DNA of 64,000 bases from Candidatus Aminicenantota bacterium (GTDB taxonomy: Bacteria > Acidobacteriota > Aminicenantia > Aminicenantales > Aminicenantaceae), in the NCBI GenBank assembly GCA_016927475.1, contig JAFGMO010000052.1, forward strand, positions 62,001-126,000. Reading direction: 5' to 3'. This document shows positions 16,492 through 24,500 of this stretch, piece after piece; the first letter of the stretch is position 1, and every line of letters begins with the position of its first letter. The notes beneath the pieces are model-generated. The model had not been told where the DNA came from and searched no databases. It saw only the letters and a program-made list of their open reading frames with translations. The position numbers and the translations under genes were made by a program.

Positions 16492-17931
16492 CTAGGATAT
16501 GTTTTTCTGCAAATTTTCGATAAACCGGGCGGCGAACTCGTGATAGGGGAAAGCAGAGTTAAAAATCCTGGCCGCCAAGGGTAAAGCTTCCTCATAGGAA
16601 AGGCAATACCTCATCTCTAGAAAATGATGACGGAAGGCCTTCACATTTTCTTTAACATTCTTATTGTTTCGGATGACATCGGATATGAATCCGGCCAGAT
16701 CAGCAAAATCTTTATCTTTCATTCCGAAACGCGTCATCTCCTGGACGCCCATACGGATACCGCTGGGTTCGAGGAACGTTTCGTCATCGGGAAGAGCCTG
16801 GTAATTGGTCAGAATATTGTTTTCTTCCAGCCGGCGGGCGATTTCCATGCCGTTCCCGAATTCTTTAATCCTGATAAGAACCTGATGGGTCTCTGTGAAC
16901 CCGTCTGCTTCATCGCCTTCAACCGGAATACCGGCCTCATACAGAGCCCGGGCAAAAGCCTTGGCATTGTTCCGGACGTCCGCCTGAAAAGCATCTTTGA
17001 AGGCATTCATTTCGTACGAAGCTAAAAGCAGGGCCAGAAGAGTCCCTAGGTGATGGTTGCTTGTTGACCCGGGAAAAGCCCTGTTCTTGATATTCAACCA
17101 GAGGGGACGAAGGGGGCTTCCCTTGGGAAAGCTGCCGACGACCAAACCCCTTTGCGGACCAAAAAAGGTTTTGTGTGTGCTGCCGGTAACGATATGGGCT
17201 CCTTCTTTTAGGGGAGCTTGGAAGGCTCCGTATAAACCCAGGACATGAGCCATATCGAACATGAGTACCGGGGGATTTTCCCAGCTCTGGACCAAGCCCG
17301 AGACGAATTCAACGGGCTCCTGATAAATAAACATACTCTTACCGAAAATCAGAAGTTCCGGTTTGTGGCTGTCCAGAATTTCAGCCAGTTTTTCCGTATC
17401 GGGTTTATAAGGATTGTCCTTTCTCACTGGAAAATGGACAACATTTTCTTTCCCCTTAACCGGATCTTCCTGAACATAATTGAACAATGCGCCCATCGGC
17501 TGGGAACTCAGATGACCGCCATTGTTGAGGTCGTTGTTTAAAACCAGCGTCATTTTGCGCATCGGCTGGCCTTCCGGCCGTTCGCGGTTGATGAACTTGA
17601 CCATGGCCTTAAACACCACTTCATTAGCCATCTGGCCGCTGACGGGTCTCAGTTCCGCTTCCGAACATTCAAAGAACTTGGCCAATTCACGCTGCGCTTC
17701 CTCCTCGACCTCCCGAATAAAATCCGTTCCCTGGTAAAAATAAATCTCCTGCCCTTTCATGGTTCGATGCTCAGCATAACGCCCCGATGGATCGGAGATT
17801 TCACACATTTTAACCAACAATGATGGAGTGGATTCCGATGGGATAAGATTGATCGAATCTCTCTGCCGCCAGATATTGTTGGCTTCCACTTTTTCAGAGA
17901 GCGCCTTTATTTTTTCATAAAAATCAGACAT
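16492..17931 (-). CDS. glyA: Serine hydroxymethyltransferase-family PLP enzyme
   Basis: This 479-residue fold-type I PLP enzyme carries SHMT signatures: SINLIPSES near the N-terminus, FDMAHVLGLYGAF with the PLP-contacting Asp/His (D226, H229), and the Schiff-base lysine in GSTHKTFFGPQRG (K254). It is longer than E. coli GlyA (417) and differs from the canonical SHMT sequence (an extended loop at 120-170, HRTMKG instead of the usual YYGG segment), so it belongs to a divergent SHMT branch. Serine/glycine interconversion fits its position upstream of purD, but another amino acid hydroxymethyl- or aldolase-type reaction is possible. An AGGAGAAGG ribosome site precedes the ATG. Confidence 0.75.
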   Translation of the reverse strand: MSDFYEKIKALSEKVEANNIWRQRDSINLIPSESTPSLLVKMCEISDPSGRYAEHRTMKGQEIYFYQGTDFIREVEEEAQRELAKFFECSEAELRPVSGQMANEVVFKAMVKFINRERPEGQPMRKMTLVLNNDLNNGGHLSSQPMGALFNYVQEDPVKGKENVVHFPVRKDNPYKPDTEKLAEILDSHKPELLIFGKSMFIYQEPVEFVSGLVQSWENPPVLMFDMAHVLGLYGAFQAPLKEGAHIVTGSTHKTFFGPQRGLVVGSFPKGSPLRPLWLNIKNRAFPGSTSNHHLGTLLALLLASYEMNAFKDAFQADVRNNAKAFARALYEAGIPVEGDEADGFTETHQVLIRIKEFGNGMEIARRLEENNILTNYQALPDDETFLEPSGIRMGVQEMTRFGMKDKDFADLAGFISDVIRNNKNVKENVKAFRHHFLEMRYCLSYEEALPLAARIFNSAFPYHEFAARFIENLQKNIS

Positions 17932-17976
17932 TAAGCCTTCTCCTATTAATTATTTCCATATTTATCAAACCGGGAA

Positions 17977-18435
17977 TTATTCGGGAATCCCGGCCAGATT
18001 TTTTTCCAGCTGCACGATTTTTTCCAGACGCTCACGATGACGTCCCTCCTCAAACTCCGTCTCCAGCCAGATAGTCGTGATTTCTTCTGCTTCATCCAAG
18101 GGAAGGATCCTTCCTCCAAGGGTCAGACAGTTGGAATCATTATGCTTTCGGCTCATCTCGGCCGTGAATGCATCACAGCAGGGAGTCGCCCGGATCCCTG
18201 GAAATTTATTGGCAACCATAGCCATTCCCAGCCCGGTTCCGCAGATAAGAATGGCTCTATCATATTCCCCCGAACGGACCTTTTCCGCAGCCTGCACGGC
18301 GAAATCCACGTAATCAACTCTCTCACTGGAAAAACAACCAAAATCTTTGTGGTCGATTCCCCTCTTTTCAAGCAGTGAAAGGATTCCTTTTTTTAATGTG
18401 AATCCGGCGTGGTCGGACGCAACGGCAATCCTCAT
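17977..18435 (-). CDS. rpiB: Ribose-5-phosphate isomerase B
   Basis: This 152-residue RpiB/LacAB-family protein starts MRIAVASDHAGF, with the active-site segment ICGTGLGMAMVANK and SNCLTLGGR. It interconverts ribose 5-phosphate and ribulose 5-phosphate, feeding PRPP for the purine genes downstream. The ATG at 18433-18435 has a textbook AAAGGAGG site; an in-frame start 16 codons earlier has none. Confidence 0.92.
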   Translation of the reverse strand: MRIAVASDHAGFTLKKGILSLLEKRGIDHKDFGCFSSERVDYVDFAVQAAEKVRSGEYDRAILICGTGLGMAMVANKFPGIRATPCCDAFTAEMSRKHNDSNCLTLGGRILPLDEAEEITTIWLETEFEEGRHRERLEKIVQLEKNLAGIPE

Positions 18436-18507
18436 TCGCCTTCCTCCTTTCCGATCGAAAAAATAGACCTCGTCCCGGAACAATAGTTATTATATCAAAA
18501 AAGAGGC

Positions 18508-20070
18508 TCAGCGGTCCCGGACTAAAGCCGCCGCTTCGGAAAAAACTTCGATGGCTTTCAAAACAACCGGATCATTTTTCCGGAAAACTCGTATGCCTTC
18601 TTCGATCCCGAAATAGGAAGAATAAATTTCCCTTTCCAGCTCTCTCTTTATTTCCTCTTCGGCGTCTGTAAAATCCTTTTGCGAAAACTCAAATCCACCC
18701 TTGGTCAGGAAATTTCTGAAATCTTCGACAACCCTTTGGCCGACCTTAAATCCCCGGTTTATATTAATTTTACCCTGCTTTCCCGGGGAAGATTCACTTT
18801 CGTTGGAAGGAAACAACAGCGTCTTTGAAAGAGGTGTCTCACCGTTTACAAATTTCTGGGCGTAAGTGAAAAATCTTCCTCTGAAAACAAGGCTGGCCGT
18901 GATATTCGAATATAAAAAATCAACTTCATAATCGGGAGCAATTCCCCCTTGTCCCAGCACTTTCCGGCCCTTGGCAGTGTAGCGGACTTCCCTTTCTTCT
19001 TCAGGAACAGCCTGATGGAGGACATAATTGTCGACCGAAGAATATTTTTGGATCGACCTTCCGCTCGGCGTGAAATATTTGGCTGTTGTCAAAGCCACGG
19101 CGGTATTGGGAGACAAGGGAAAGACAGTCTGAACAAGCCCTTTACCCCATGAGTTTTGACCAACGATGATGCCCCGGTCGTTATCCTTAACGGCCCCCGC
19201 AACGATCTCCGGGGCGCTGGCGCTTCCCTGGTTGATCAAAATCACAAGAGGAAGGTTTTCATACTGCTCATCCCTCACGGCGAAAAATTCTCTGTTGTAT
19301 CCCTTGTTGCGCCCTCGAATGGATACAATCTGGTCTCCCCTTGCCAGGAACTCATCGGAAATCTCCAGGGCCTGGAGGAACGTTCCACCCGAGTTGCCCC
19401 TCATATCAAGAATAAGCCTCTTCATTCCCTGGATTTCAAGGGCTCGAATTCTGCCCTCGAACTCATCCGTTGTCGTCTCGGCGAAATTCCTGATAAAGAT
19501 ATAACCCGTATCTTCCGTCAGCATGAAGGAATAAGGTACGCTGTGCAAGGGAATCTCATCCCGTACGACCGTCAATTCCAGGGGCTCGTCCAATCCCTCG
19601 CGGACAATGGTGATATTGACGGGCTTTCCTTTGGGACCCCGGAGAAGATGGACCGCATCCAGGCTTGATATGGGTTTTGTGCTCTTCCCTTCAATGTGAG
19701 AAATAATATCTCCAGCCTGAATTCCCAGTCTGGAAGCGGGCCCCCCTTCGATGGGAGAGATAACGACCAGGCGGTCTTCCTGTTTCTGAATGAGAATACC
19801 CAATCCAAAATATTTCCCCCTGTAATCCTCTTGCATCCGGGAAAAACTTTCCGGATCTAAAAAATAGGAATGGGGATCCAGTGTATGGAGCATGCCCCGT
19901 ATCGAAGCATAGACACCTTTATCATACTCAAATTCCCGGTGGTAATTTTTTTTGATCAGCTCCAGCAGAGAAGACATCTTATCTAAGGAAGTAGTCCAGA
20001 CATCATCGTCAATAGCGGGAAGGAAAACAATGATGAATAGAATTAAAAAAGCAAAACACTTTTTCAGCAT
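18508..20070 (-). CDS. ctpA: Carboxy-terminal processing protease CtpA (S41, PDZ)
   Basis: This 520-residue exported protease has an N-terminal signal or anchor (residues 3-20), a PDZ domain (about 88-175, FGLGILIQ...) and an S41 catalytic domain with DMRGNSGG and the Ser-Lys dyad: S285 in NQGSASAPEI and K310 in SWGKG, the same 25-residue spacing as Tsp. It would degrade or mature periplasmic proteins by C-terminal recognition. A C-terminal ~100-residue helical extension follows. It stands alone between rpiB and the divergent tatAC operon, with its own promoter candidate. Confidence 0.92.
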   Translation of the reverse strand: MLKKCFAFLILFIIVFLPAIDDDVWTTSLDKMSSLLELIKKNYHREFEYDKGVYASIRGMLHTLDPHSYFLDPESFSRMQEDYRGKYFGLGILIQKQEDRLVVISPIEGGPASRLGIQAGDIISHIEGKSTKPISSLDAVHLLRGPKGKPVNITIVREGLDEPLELTVVRDEIPLHSVPYSFMLTEDTGYIFIRNFAETTTDEFEGRIRALEIQGMKRLILDMRGNSGGTFLQALEISDEFLARGDQIVSIRGRNKGYNREFFAVRDEQYENLPLVILINQGSASAPEIVAGAVKDNDRGIIVGQNSWGKGLVQTVFPLSPNTAVALTTAKYFTPSGRSIQKYSSVDNYVLHQAVPEEEREVRYTAKGRKVLGQGGIAPDYEVDFLYSNITASLVFRGRFFTYAQKFVNGETPLSKTLLFPSNESESSPGKQGKININRGFKVGQRVVEDFRNFLTKGGFEFSQKDFTDAEEEIKRELEREIYSSYFGIEEGIRVFRKNDPVVLKAIEVFSEAAALVRDR

Positions 20071-20083
20071 GGTTACATAAAAA

Positions 20084-20112
20084 ATATTACCAAAGCGGCA
20101 TCCACTTGTAAA
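20084..20112 (-). promoter_or_regulatory. Promoter candidate for ctpA
   Basis: The minus strand has TTTACA (20107-20112, 5/6) and TAATAT (20084-20089, 4/6) with 17-bp spacing. The -10 is 13 bp from the ATG, again implying an extremely short leader. Confidence 0.4.
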
Positions 20113-20354
20113 GATCTTTGGGATAACGTCTATGTCAGAACAAGAAAAGATGGCAAGCTTGAAAAAACATCTTATGGTCAGATTTTAAATGACAAGATGA
20201 TACGTAGTCCGGGTGATCCAGGCGATATTTGGAATGGATACCCCGGACAAGCCGGGGTATGACATCGGTTAACATAATCTTGATGCCATTTTTGGAGGGG
20301 GCCTCAAAACCATCCTCCCGAAGGGGACACTCCGATTTGAAATTCCCGCTTGTA
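20113..20354. other. Divergent ctpA/tatA spacer, no gene seen
   Basis: Apart from the REP-like hairpin at 20238-20260 and the flanking promoters I see no supportable gene; the open frames here are short, lack ribosome sites and run into tatA or tatC on the opposite strand. Confidence 0.5.
20238..20260. repeat. REP-like palindrome
   Basis: A perfect 9-bp stem, ATACCCCGG and CCGGGGTAT, closes the 5-nt loop ACAAG. The surrounding GGATACCCCGG...GGGGTATGAC context resembles the dispersed GC-hairpin repeats found between genes in many bacteria. It lies in the ctpA/tatA divergent spacer. Confidence 0.6.
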
Positions 20355-20383
20355 TTGACTTCATTCTCTGAAAGGGCTATATT
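20355..20383 (+). promoter_or_regulatory. Promoter of the tatA-tatC operon
   Basis: TTGACT (-35, 20355-20360, 5/6) and TATATT (-10, 20378-20383, 5/6) are exactly 17 bp apart, about 24 nt upstream of the tatA ATG after the predicted start. Confidence 0.65.
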
Positions 20384-20413
20384 TGCAGGAGCCCATTTTA
20401 CTGACGCAGAAAC

Positions 20414-20659
20414 ATGTTTGGAAATATCGGTTTTCCGGAAATCTTGATCATCCTGGTGATCGCTCTGATCATTTTCGGTCCCAAAAAACTTCCCGAGATC
20501 GGAAAATCCATCGGCCGGGCCATGCGCGAATTCCGCAAAACCTCCGATGAGATCAAAGACCGTATCGAAGAAGAAATCCAGACCCAAGACTTCAGAGACA
20601 TCAAAAACGAGCTTGAAAAGGATATAGAGGAAAATGGGGAAGGCAAAAAAATCTCCTGA
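20414..20659 (+). CDS. tatA: Twin-arginine translocase subunit TatA/TatB
   Basis: This 81-residue protein has one N-terminal transmembrane helix preceded by the FGNIGFPE element. It has the hinge FGPKKLPE and an amphipathic helix ([14 protein letters not shown]), then an acidic tail. This is the TatA/E pore-forming type; TatB proteins are usually longer with a different hinge context. It is encoded directly before tatC and overlaps it by 26 bp, so the translocase is of the minimal TatAC kind as far as this window shows. Confidence 0.93.
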   Translation: MFGNIGFPEILIILVIALIIFGPKKLPEIGKSIGRAMREFRKTSDEIKDRIEEEIQTQDFRDIKNELEKDIEENGEGKKIS

Positions 20660-21401
20660 TGAGATGACCTTCCTCGAGCACCTGGAAGACCTGAGAAAAC
20701 GGCTCTTCCGTTCTCTTATCGCCCTGCTTGTGGCTGTCATCCCCGCCTGGATGTTTGCCAAAGACATCTATAACATTCTCGCCCGTCCGGTCACAAAATT
20801 CCTCCCCGAAGGCAAAGAACTGACTTTTATAGGGCTCACCGATCCCTTCATGGTTTACATCAAGGTCGCTTTTATCGCCGCTCTTTTTGTCTCAGCCCCC
20901 TACATTTTTCTTCAGCTCTGGTACTTTGTCGCCCCAGGCCTCTATCAGAAAGAAAAAAAATATGTTTTCCCTTTCGTGATTTTTACATCGGTTTTCTTTT
21001 TCAGCGGAGCTCTGTTCGGCTATTTTGTGGCTTTCCCCTTTGCCTGCAACTTTTTTCTCAAGCTGGGAAGCGAGTTCGAACCGATCATTACCGCCAAGGA
21101 TTATTTCAGCCTGGCCATAAGACTGCTTCTGGGTATCGCCATCGTATTCGAACTTCCGACATTAATTTTTTTCCTCTCGCGGATGGGAATCATCACCCAC
21201 CGATGGATGCTGAAAAATTTTAAATACGCTGTTCTGGCCATATTTGTCATTGCCGCCATCATCACCCCGAGCCCGGATATCATCAACCAGACCATCCTGG
21301 CCGGGCCTATGCTGGCTCTCTACGGTCTGGGCATTTTGATCGCCTTGATCTTCGGAAAAAAACGAAAACCTGAAAAATCCGACGAAAACCTCAGTGGATA
21401 A
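20634..21401 (+). CDS. tatC: Twin-arginine translocase subunit TatC
   Basis: This 255-residue protein has six predicted transmembrane helices and the TatC N-terminal signature [14 protein letters not shown]. It contains the conserved FxxY/F-E-rich periplasmic loop and the F-E-L-P-T segment. TatC recognises twin-arginine signal peptides and recruits TatA. The ATG at 20634 follows AGAGG; an internal Met (20664) at the conserved start is the alternative. The long overlap with tatA suggests coupled translation. Confidence 0.93.
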   Translation: MGKAKKSPDEMTFLEHLEDLRKRLFRSLIALLVAVIPAWMFAKDIYNILARPVTKFLPEGKELTFIGLTDPFMVYIKVAFIAALFVSAPYIFLQLWYFVAPGLYQKEKKYVFPFVIFTSVFFFSGALFGYFVAFPFACNFFLKLGSEFEPIITAKDYFSLAIRLLLGIAIVFELPTLIFFLSRMGIITHRWMLKNFKYAVLAIFVIAAIITPSPDIINQTILAGPMLALYGLGILIALIFGKKRKPEKSDENLSG

Positions 21402-21402
21402 A

Positions 21403-21804
21403 ATGCCTGATAAAGAAAAAGTCCTTATTCGGCGTGTTCCTTCTTATAACCCAGAGGTCATCGCACGGGTTGTAAAGGAAGGATGGGAAATATTCGGCTT
21501 AGAGGGAACCATCGGTCCTCGAATCACGATCAAGCCCAATATCGTTATGGCCCATCACAAAGTCGCTCCATCAGCCTACACCCGTCCGGAATTTTTGGAT
21601 GGTCTTCTTACAGCCCTTGGAAAAAGAAAGGGGAGCAGCCCCAAGGTACTCATCGCCGAAAAAACCGGAAACGGTTTGCCTACATCCCGTATGTTCCGCC
21701 GCGCCGGTTTGAGGAATCCTCTTTTCCGCTTTGACCTCATCCTGGACGCTTATTTTTTTCTCTTTCTTTCCTGGCTCAGGCGGCTGGTAAAAGGGAGGCT
21801 CTAA
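21403..21804 (+). pseudogene. Truncated DUF362-like protein
   Basis: The first ~105 residues match the N-terminal part of DUF362 proteins: IKPNIVMAHHKVAPSAYTRPEFLDGLL, then KVLIAEKTGNGLPTSRMFRRAGL. After that the sequence switches to an unrelated hydrophobic stretch (LILDAYFFLFLSWLRR) and stops at 134 residues, whereas DUF362 proteins usually exceed 280 residues and often carry ferredoxin-like cysteines that are absent here. The simplest reading is an internal deletion fusing the N- and C-terminal ends of a longer gene in frame. The ATG at 21403 is directly after the tatC stop; a GTG nine bases earlier is possible. The stop is 4 bp before the aldehyde dehydrogenase GTG. Confidence 0.6.
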
Positions 21805-21808
21805 CGCT

Positions 21809-23452
21809 GTGGAGGGAAGACTCTTCATCGACGGCCGTAAAGTAGCCACAGAGCACAAGATCGTATCCGAAAATCCATCCACGCTCCGCCCCGTCGGAGA
21901 AGCCTGCCTCGCCGGTCCCACAGAATGCCGGGCCGCCCTGGAAGCGGCCCAAAAAGCCTTCCCTGTTTGGAAAAGAACGGGAATTGAAAAAAAGAGAATG
22001 TTGTTCCGCAGAGCCAAATCCATTCTCCTCGAAAGGGCTGAAGATATTGCCGGGCTCATCTGTGCGGAAAAAGGGACACCCTCGACAGAAGCTATGGCCG
22101 TGGAAGTAATGACGGGGCTCGAACATCTCGATTATTATATCCGCCGATTGGCGCATCTCCTCAAACCCAAAAAAGCCTCTCCCTATGTCGCCTTTTTCAA
22201 ACACAAGAAGAGCCGTTTCCATTTCGAACCCGTTGGACCAACACTGGTCATTTCTCCCTGGAATTTTCCTTTTCTCATCCCCTTCCTTGAAGTGACCGCC
22301 GCTTTGGCGGCAGGAAATACCGTAGTTCTCCGTCCTTCATCAACAACCCCTTTAAGCAGCCTTAAGATCGGTGAAATTTTTTTCGAAGCCGGCTTTCCCC
22401 CGGGAGTCGTGAATATCGTCAATACCGAAAGGCGCGAATCCGAAGAACTCGTTTCAAGCCCGTTAATCCGGACTATTGTTTTCACGGGCGGTATCACCAC
22501 CGGCCGGCGGATCATGGAGCTGGCCAGCAAAAACCTGACGGATGTTATTCTGGAACTGGGCGGAAAGGACCCGATGATCGTCTGCCGGGACGCCGACCTG
22601 GACAGGGCCGCCGGAGGGGCTGTTTGGGGAGCTTTTATGAACACGGGCCAAAGTTGCGGCTCCGTGGAAAGATTATATGTCGACCAAAAAATCGCTGAGA
22701 CCTTTATCGACAAAGTCCTTTCCCTGGCGAAACGGTTGAAAACGGCTTACCCCGACGAACCGGATACCGACATCGGCCCCATGGCCACCCTCCATCAATT
22801 AAAAATTGTTGAAGAGCACGTCAAGGATGCTGTGGCCAAAGGAGCCAAAATTCTTTGCGGCGGCTGCAGGCTGGACAACTTTCCCGGATACTTTTTTCCT
22901 CCGACCGTGATCATCAACGCCGACCATTCCATGAAGGTCATGCGGGAGGAAACCTTCGGCCCCCTTCTCCCGATCAAAACATTTTCTCATCTTGAAGAGG
23001 CCGTAACGCTCGCCAACGACTCTTCCTTTGGTCTTACCGCTTCGGTATGGACGCGACGCAGAAAAACAGCAGCCTTGATCGCCGGAGAGATGGAAACAGG
23101 GACAGTTACCGTCAACGACCACATGTTCTCCTTCACGGAACCGGGAGCCATATGGGGAGGTCCCAAGCTGTCCGGGACGGGACGCAGTCACGGTCCCTTT
23201 GGAATGTTTAGGAAGCAAAACATCAAATACACCAGTTACGACTTTTCCAGGAAAAAAAACCTCCTTTGGTGGTTTCCATGGCGTCCGGAATGGCCGGGCA
23301 TCCTGAAAAACGCCATGACGCTCTTTCACCACGAAAAATATTCAAAAAGAGCCGGAGCTCTTGCCGGTTTGATACGAAAATGGGGAATCATCTTTTCGGG
23401 GAGTCCCATCCGTAATTATTTCAAGGCATTCTTAAGGATCATCAGAAAATGA
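21809..23452 (+). CDS. NAD(P)-dependent aldehyde dehydrogenase
   Basis: This 547-residue ALDH-superfamily protein has the substrate channel/NAD segment SPWNFPFLIP, the catalytic Glu in LELGGKDP (E249) and the nucleophile Cys in NTGQSCGSVERLYV (C283). It has an unusual ~70-residue basic, Trp-rich C-terminal extension beyond the normal ALDH end. The start is GTG, with GGGAGG 10 nt upstream. It overlaps the next gene by 4 bp. Aldehyde specificity cannot be read from sequence; the ELGGKDP and CGSVERLYV variants are typical of less-studied ALDH branches. The extension could associate the enzyme with membrane or partner protein (inference). Confidence 0.85.
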   Translation: MEGRLFIDGRKVATEHKIVSENPSTLRPVGEACLAGPTECRAALEAAQKAFPVWKRTGIEKKRMLFRRAKSILLERAEDIAGLICAEKGTPSTEAMAVEVMTGLEHLDYYIRRLAHLLKPKKASPYVAFFKHKKSRFHFEPVGPTLVISPWNFPFLIPFLEVTAALAAGNTVVLRPSSTTPLSSLKIGEIFFEAGFPPGVVNIVNTERRESEELVSSPLIRTIVFTGGITTGRRIMELASKNLTDVILELGGKDPMIVCRDADLDRAAGGAVWGAFMNTGQSCGSVERLYVDQKIAETFIDKVLSLAKRLKTAYPDEPDTDIGPMATLHQLKIVEEHVKDAVAKGAKILCGGCRLDNFPGYFFPPTVIINADHSMKVMREETFGPLLPIKTFSHLEEAVTLANDSSFGLTASVWTRRRKTAALIAGEMETGTVTVNDHMFSFTEPGAIWGGPKLSGTGRSHGPFGMFRKQNIKYTSYDFSRKKNLLWWFPWRPEWPGILKNAMTLFHHEKYSKRAGALAGLIRKWGIIFSGSPIRNYFKAFLRIIRK

Positions 23453-23988
23453 AAACAATAGCCAAGATTTTCGGCCTGACGGGAACCAATGCGGCCGGAA
23501 AAGGGGAAGTTGCGGCTTTTTTTATGAAGAAAGGATATGATTATTTTTCCCTATCGGACGTCGTCAGGGAAGAATGTCTAAAAGAAGGCTTGATGATCAC
23601 CCGAGACAATCTTATTGCCATGGGAAACAACCTGCGCCAAAAACACGGACCCGATATCCTGGCCAGGAAAATCCTAAAAAAAGTAAAAGGAAAAGCCGTG
23701 ATCGATAGTATTCGCAATCCCGAGGAGGTAAAATTTCTTAAAACACGGGAAAATTTTTTTCTTATCGCCGTTGATGCTCCTGCGGATTTGAGATTCAAAA
23801 GGGCGAAAAAAAGAGGAAGAGACGAGTCCGCATCCACACTGGAAGAATTTACAGCCAAGGAAAAAGAGGAAATGTCAGAGGGCCGTAACCGGCAGCAACT
23901 TCACCGCTGCATGGAGATGGCCGACGTGGTCATTTTTAATGACGGTTCTCTGGATGAACTTTACCTCAAACTGGAGAGTCTCCTATGA
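23449..23988 (+). CDS. P-loop nucleotide kinase-like protein (dephospho-CoA/NMP kinase type)
   Basis: This 179-residue P-loop protein carries GTNAAGKGE (12-20), a Walker A variant of the NMP-kinase/dephospho-CoA-kinase type. It also has the substrate segment FSLSDVVREE, the D-S-I-R-N-PEEV Walker B region and a lid containing basic residues (RAKKRGRDE). It resembles UPF0200/CoaE-like kinases whose substrate is not firmly known. It starts on the ATGA of the aldehyde dehydrogenase and ends on the ATGA of a dCMP deaminase, so the two are strictly coupled. This kinase-plus-deaminase pair mirrors the two-domain architecture of AvcD-type antiviral deaminases, but a housekeeping nucleotide role is equally plausible. 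Confidence 0.7.
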   Translation: MKTIAKIFGLTGTNAAGKGEVAAFFMKKGYDYFSLSDVVREECLKEGLMITRDNLIAMGNNLRQKHGPDILARKILKKVKGKAVIDSIRNPEEVKFLKTRENFFLIAVDAPADLRFKRAKKRGRDESASTLEEFTAKEKEEMSEGRNRQQLHRCMEMADVVIFNDGSLDELYLKLESLL

Positions 23989-24494
23989 AAATCAAACGTA
24001 TCTCAAAAGACGATTATTATTTGGGAATCGCCCGTGAGGTATCTCTAAGAAGTACATGTTTCCGCCGGATGATCGGCGCCATCATCATCAGAGACGACCA
24101 GATCATTTCCACAGGATACGTGGGGGCCCCGCGAAAGACAAAAGACAGCTTCGAACATAATTACTGTCTTCGGGACAAGCTGAATATCCCTCACGGGCAG
24201 AGGTACGAACTTTGCCGGAGCGTCCATGCCGAACAAAACGCCATCATCAATGCCGCACGAGCCGGCGTCAGCCTTCTAGGGGGAGATATGTATATCTTCG
24301 GCTGCGTGACAAAAACCAAAAAACCTATTGATGCTTTCCCCTGTTTTATATGTAAAAAAATGATCATCAACGCCGGCCTGAACCGTGTCATAAGTTCTAC
24401 GGCGGACGGGAAGAAAAAAGTATTTAAAATCACCGAATGGACCAAGGACTGGCAGGAACATGATATTATCGACGACGAAAACCAATATGGATAA
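23985..24494 (+). CDS. Deoxycytidylate (dCMP) deaminase, ComEB-like
   Basis: This 169-residue zinc-dependent deaminase has the HAE motif HAEQNAI (H81, E83) and PCFICKKMIINAG (C120, C123), the canonical C/H-A-E and P-C-x2-C set. The N-terminal RISKDDYYLGIA resembles dCMP deaminases, which supply dUMP for thymidylate synthesis. It overlaps the kinase-like gene by 4 bp and precedes the SIS protein by 6 bp. Confidence 0.88.
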   Translation: MKIKRISKDDYYLGIAREVSLRSTCFRRMIGAIIIRDDQIISTGYVGAPRKTKDSFEHNYCLRDKLNIPHGQRYELCRSVHAEQNAIINAARAGVSLLGGDMYIFGCVTKTKKPIDAFPCFICKKMIINAGLNRVISSTADGKKKVFKITEWTKDWQEHDIIDDENQYG

Positions 24495-24500
24495 GCACGG

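Noticed and set aside
20135..20767. Minus-strand frame of 210 codons over tatA and tatC
   Set aside because: It is a shadow of tatA/tatC and includes the REP-like hairpin; no ribosome site or known domain.
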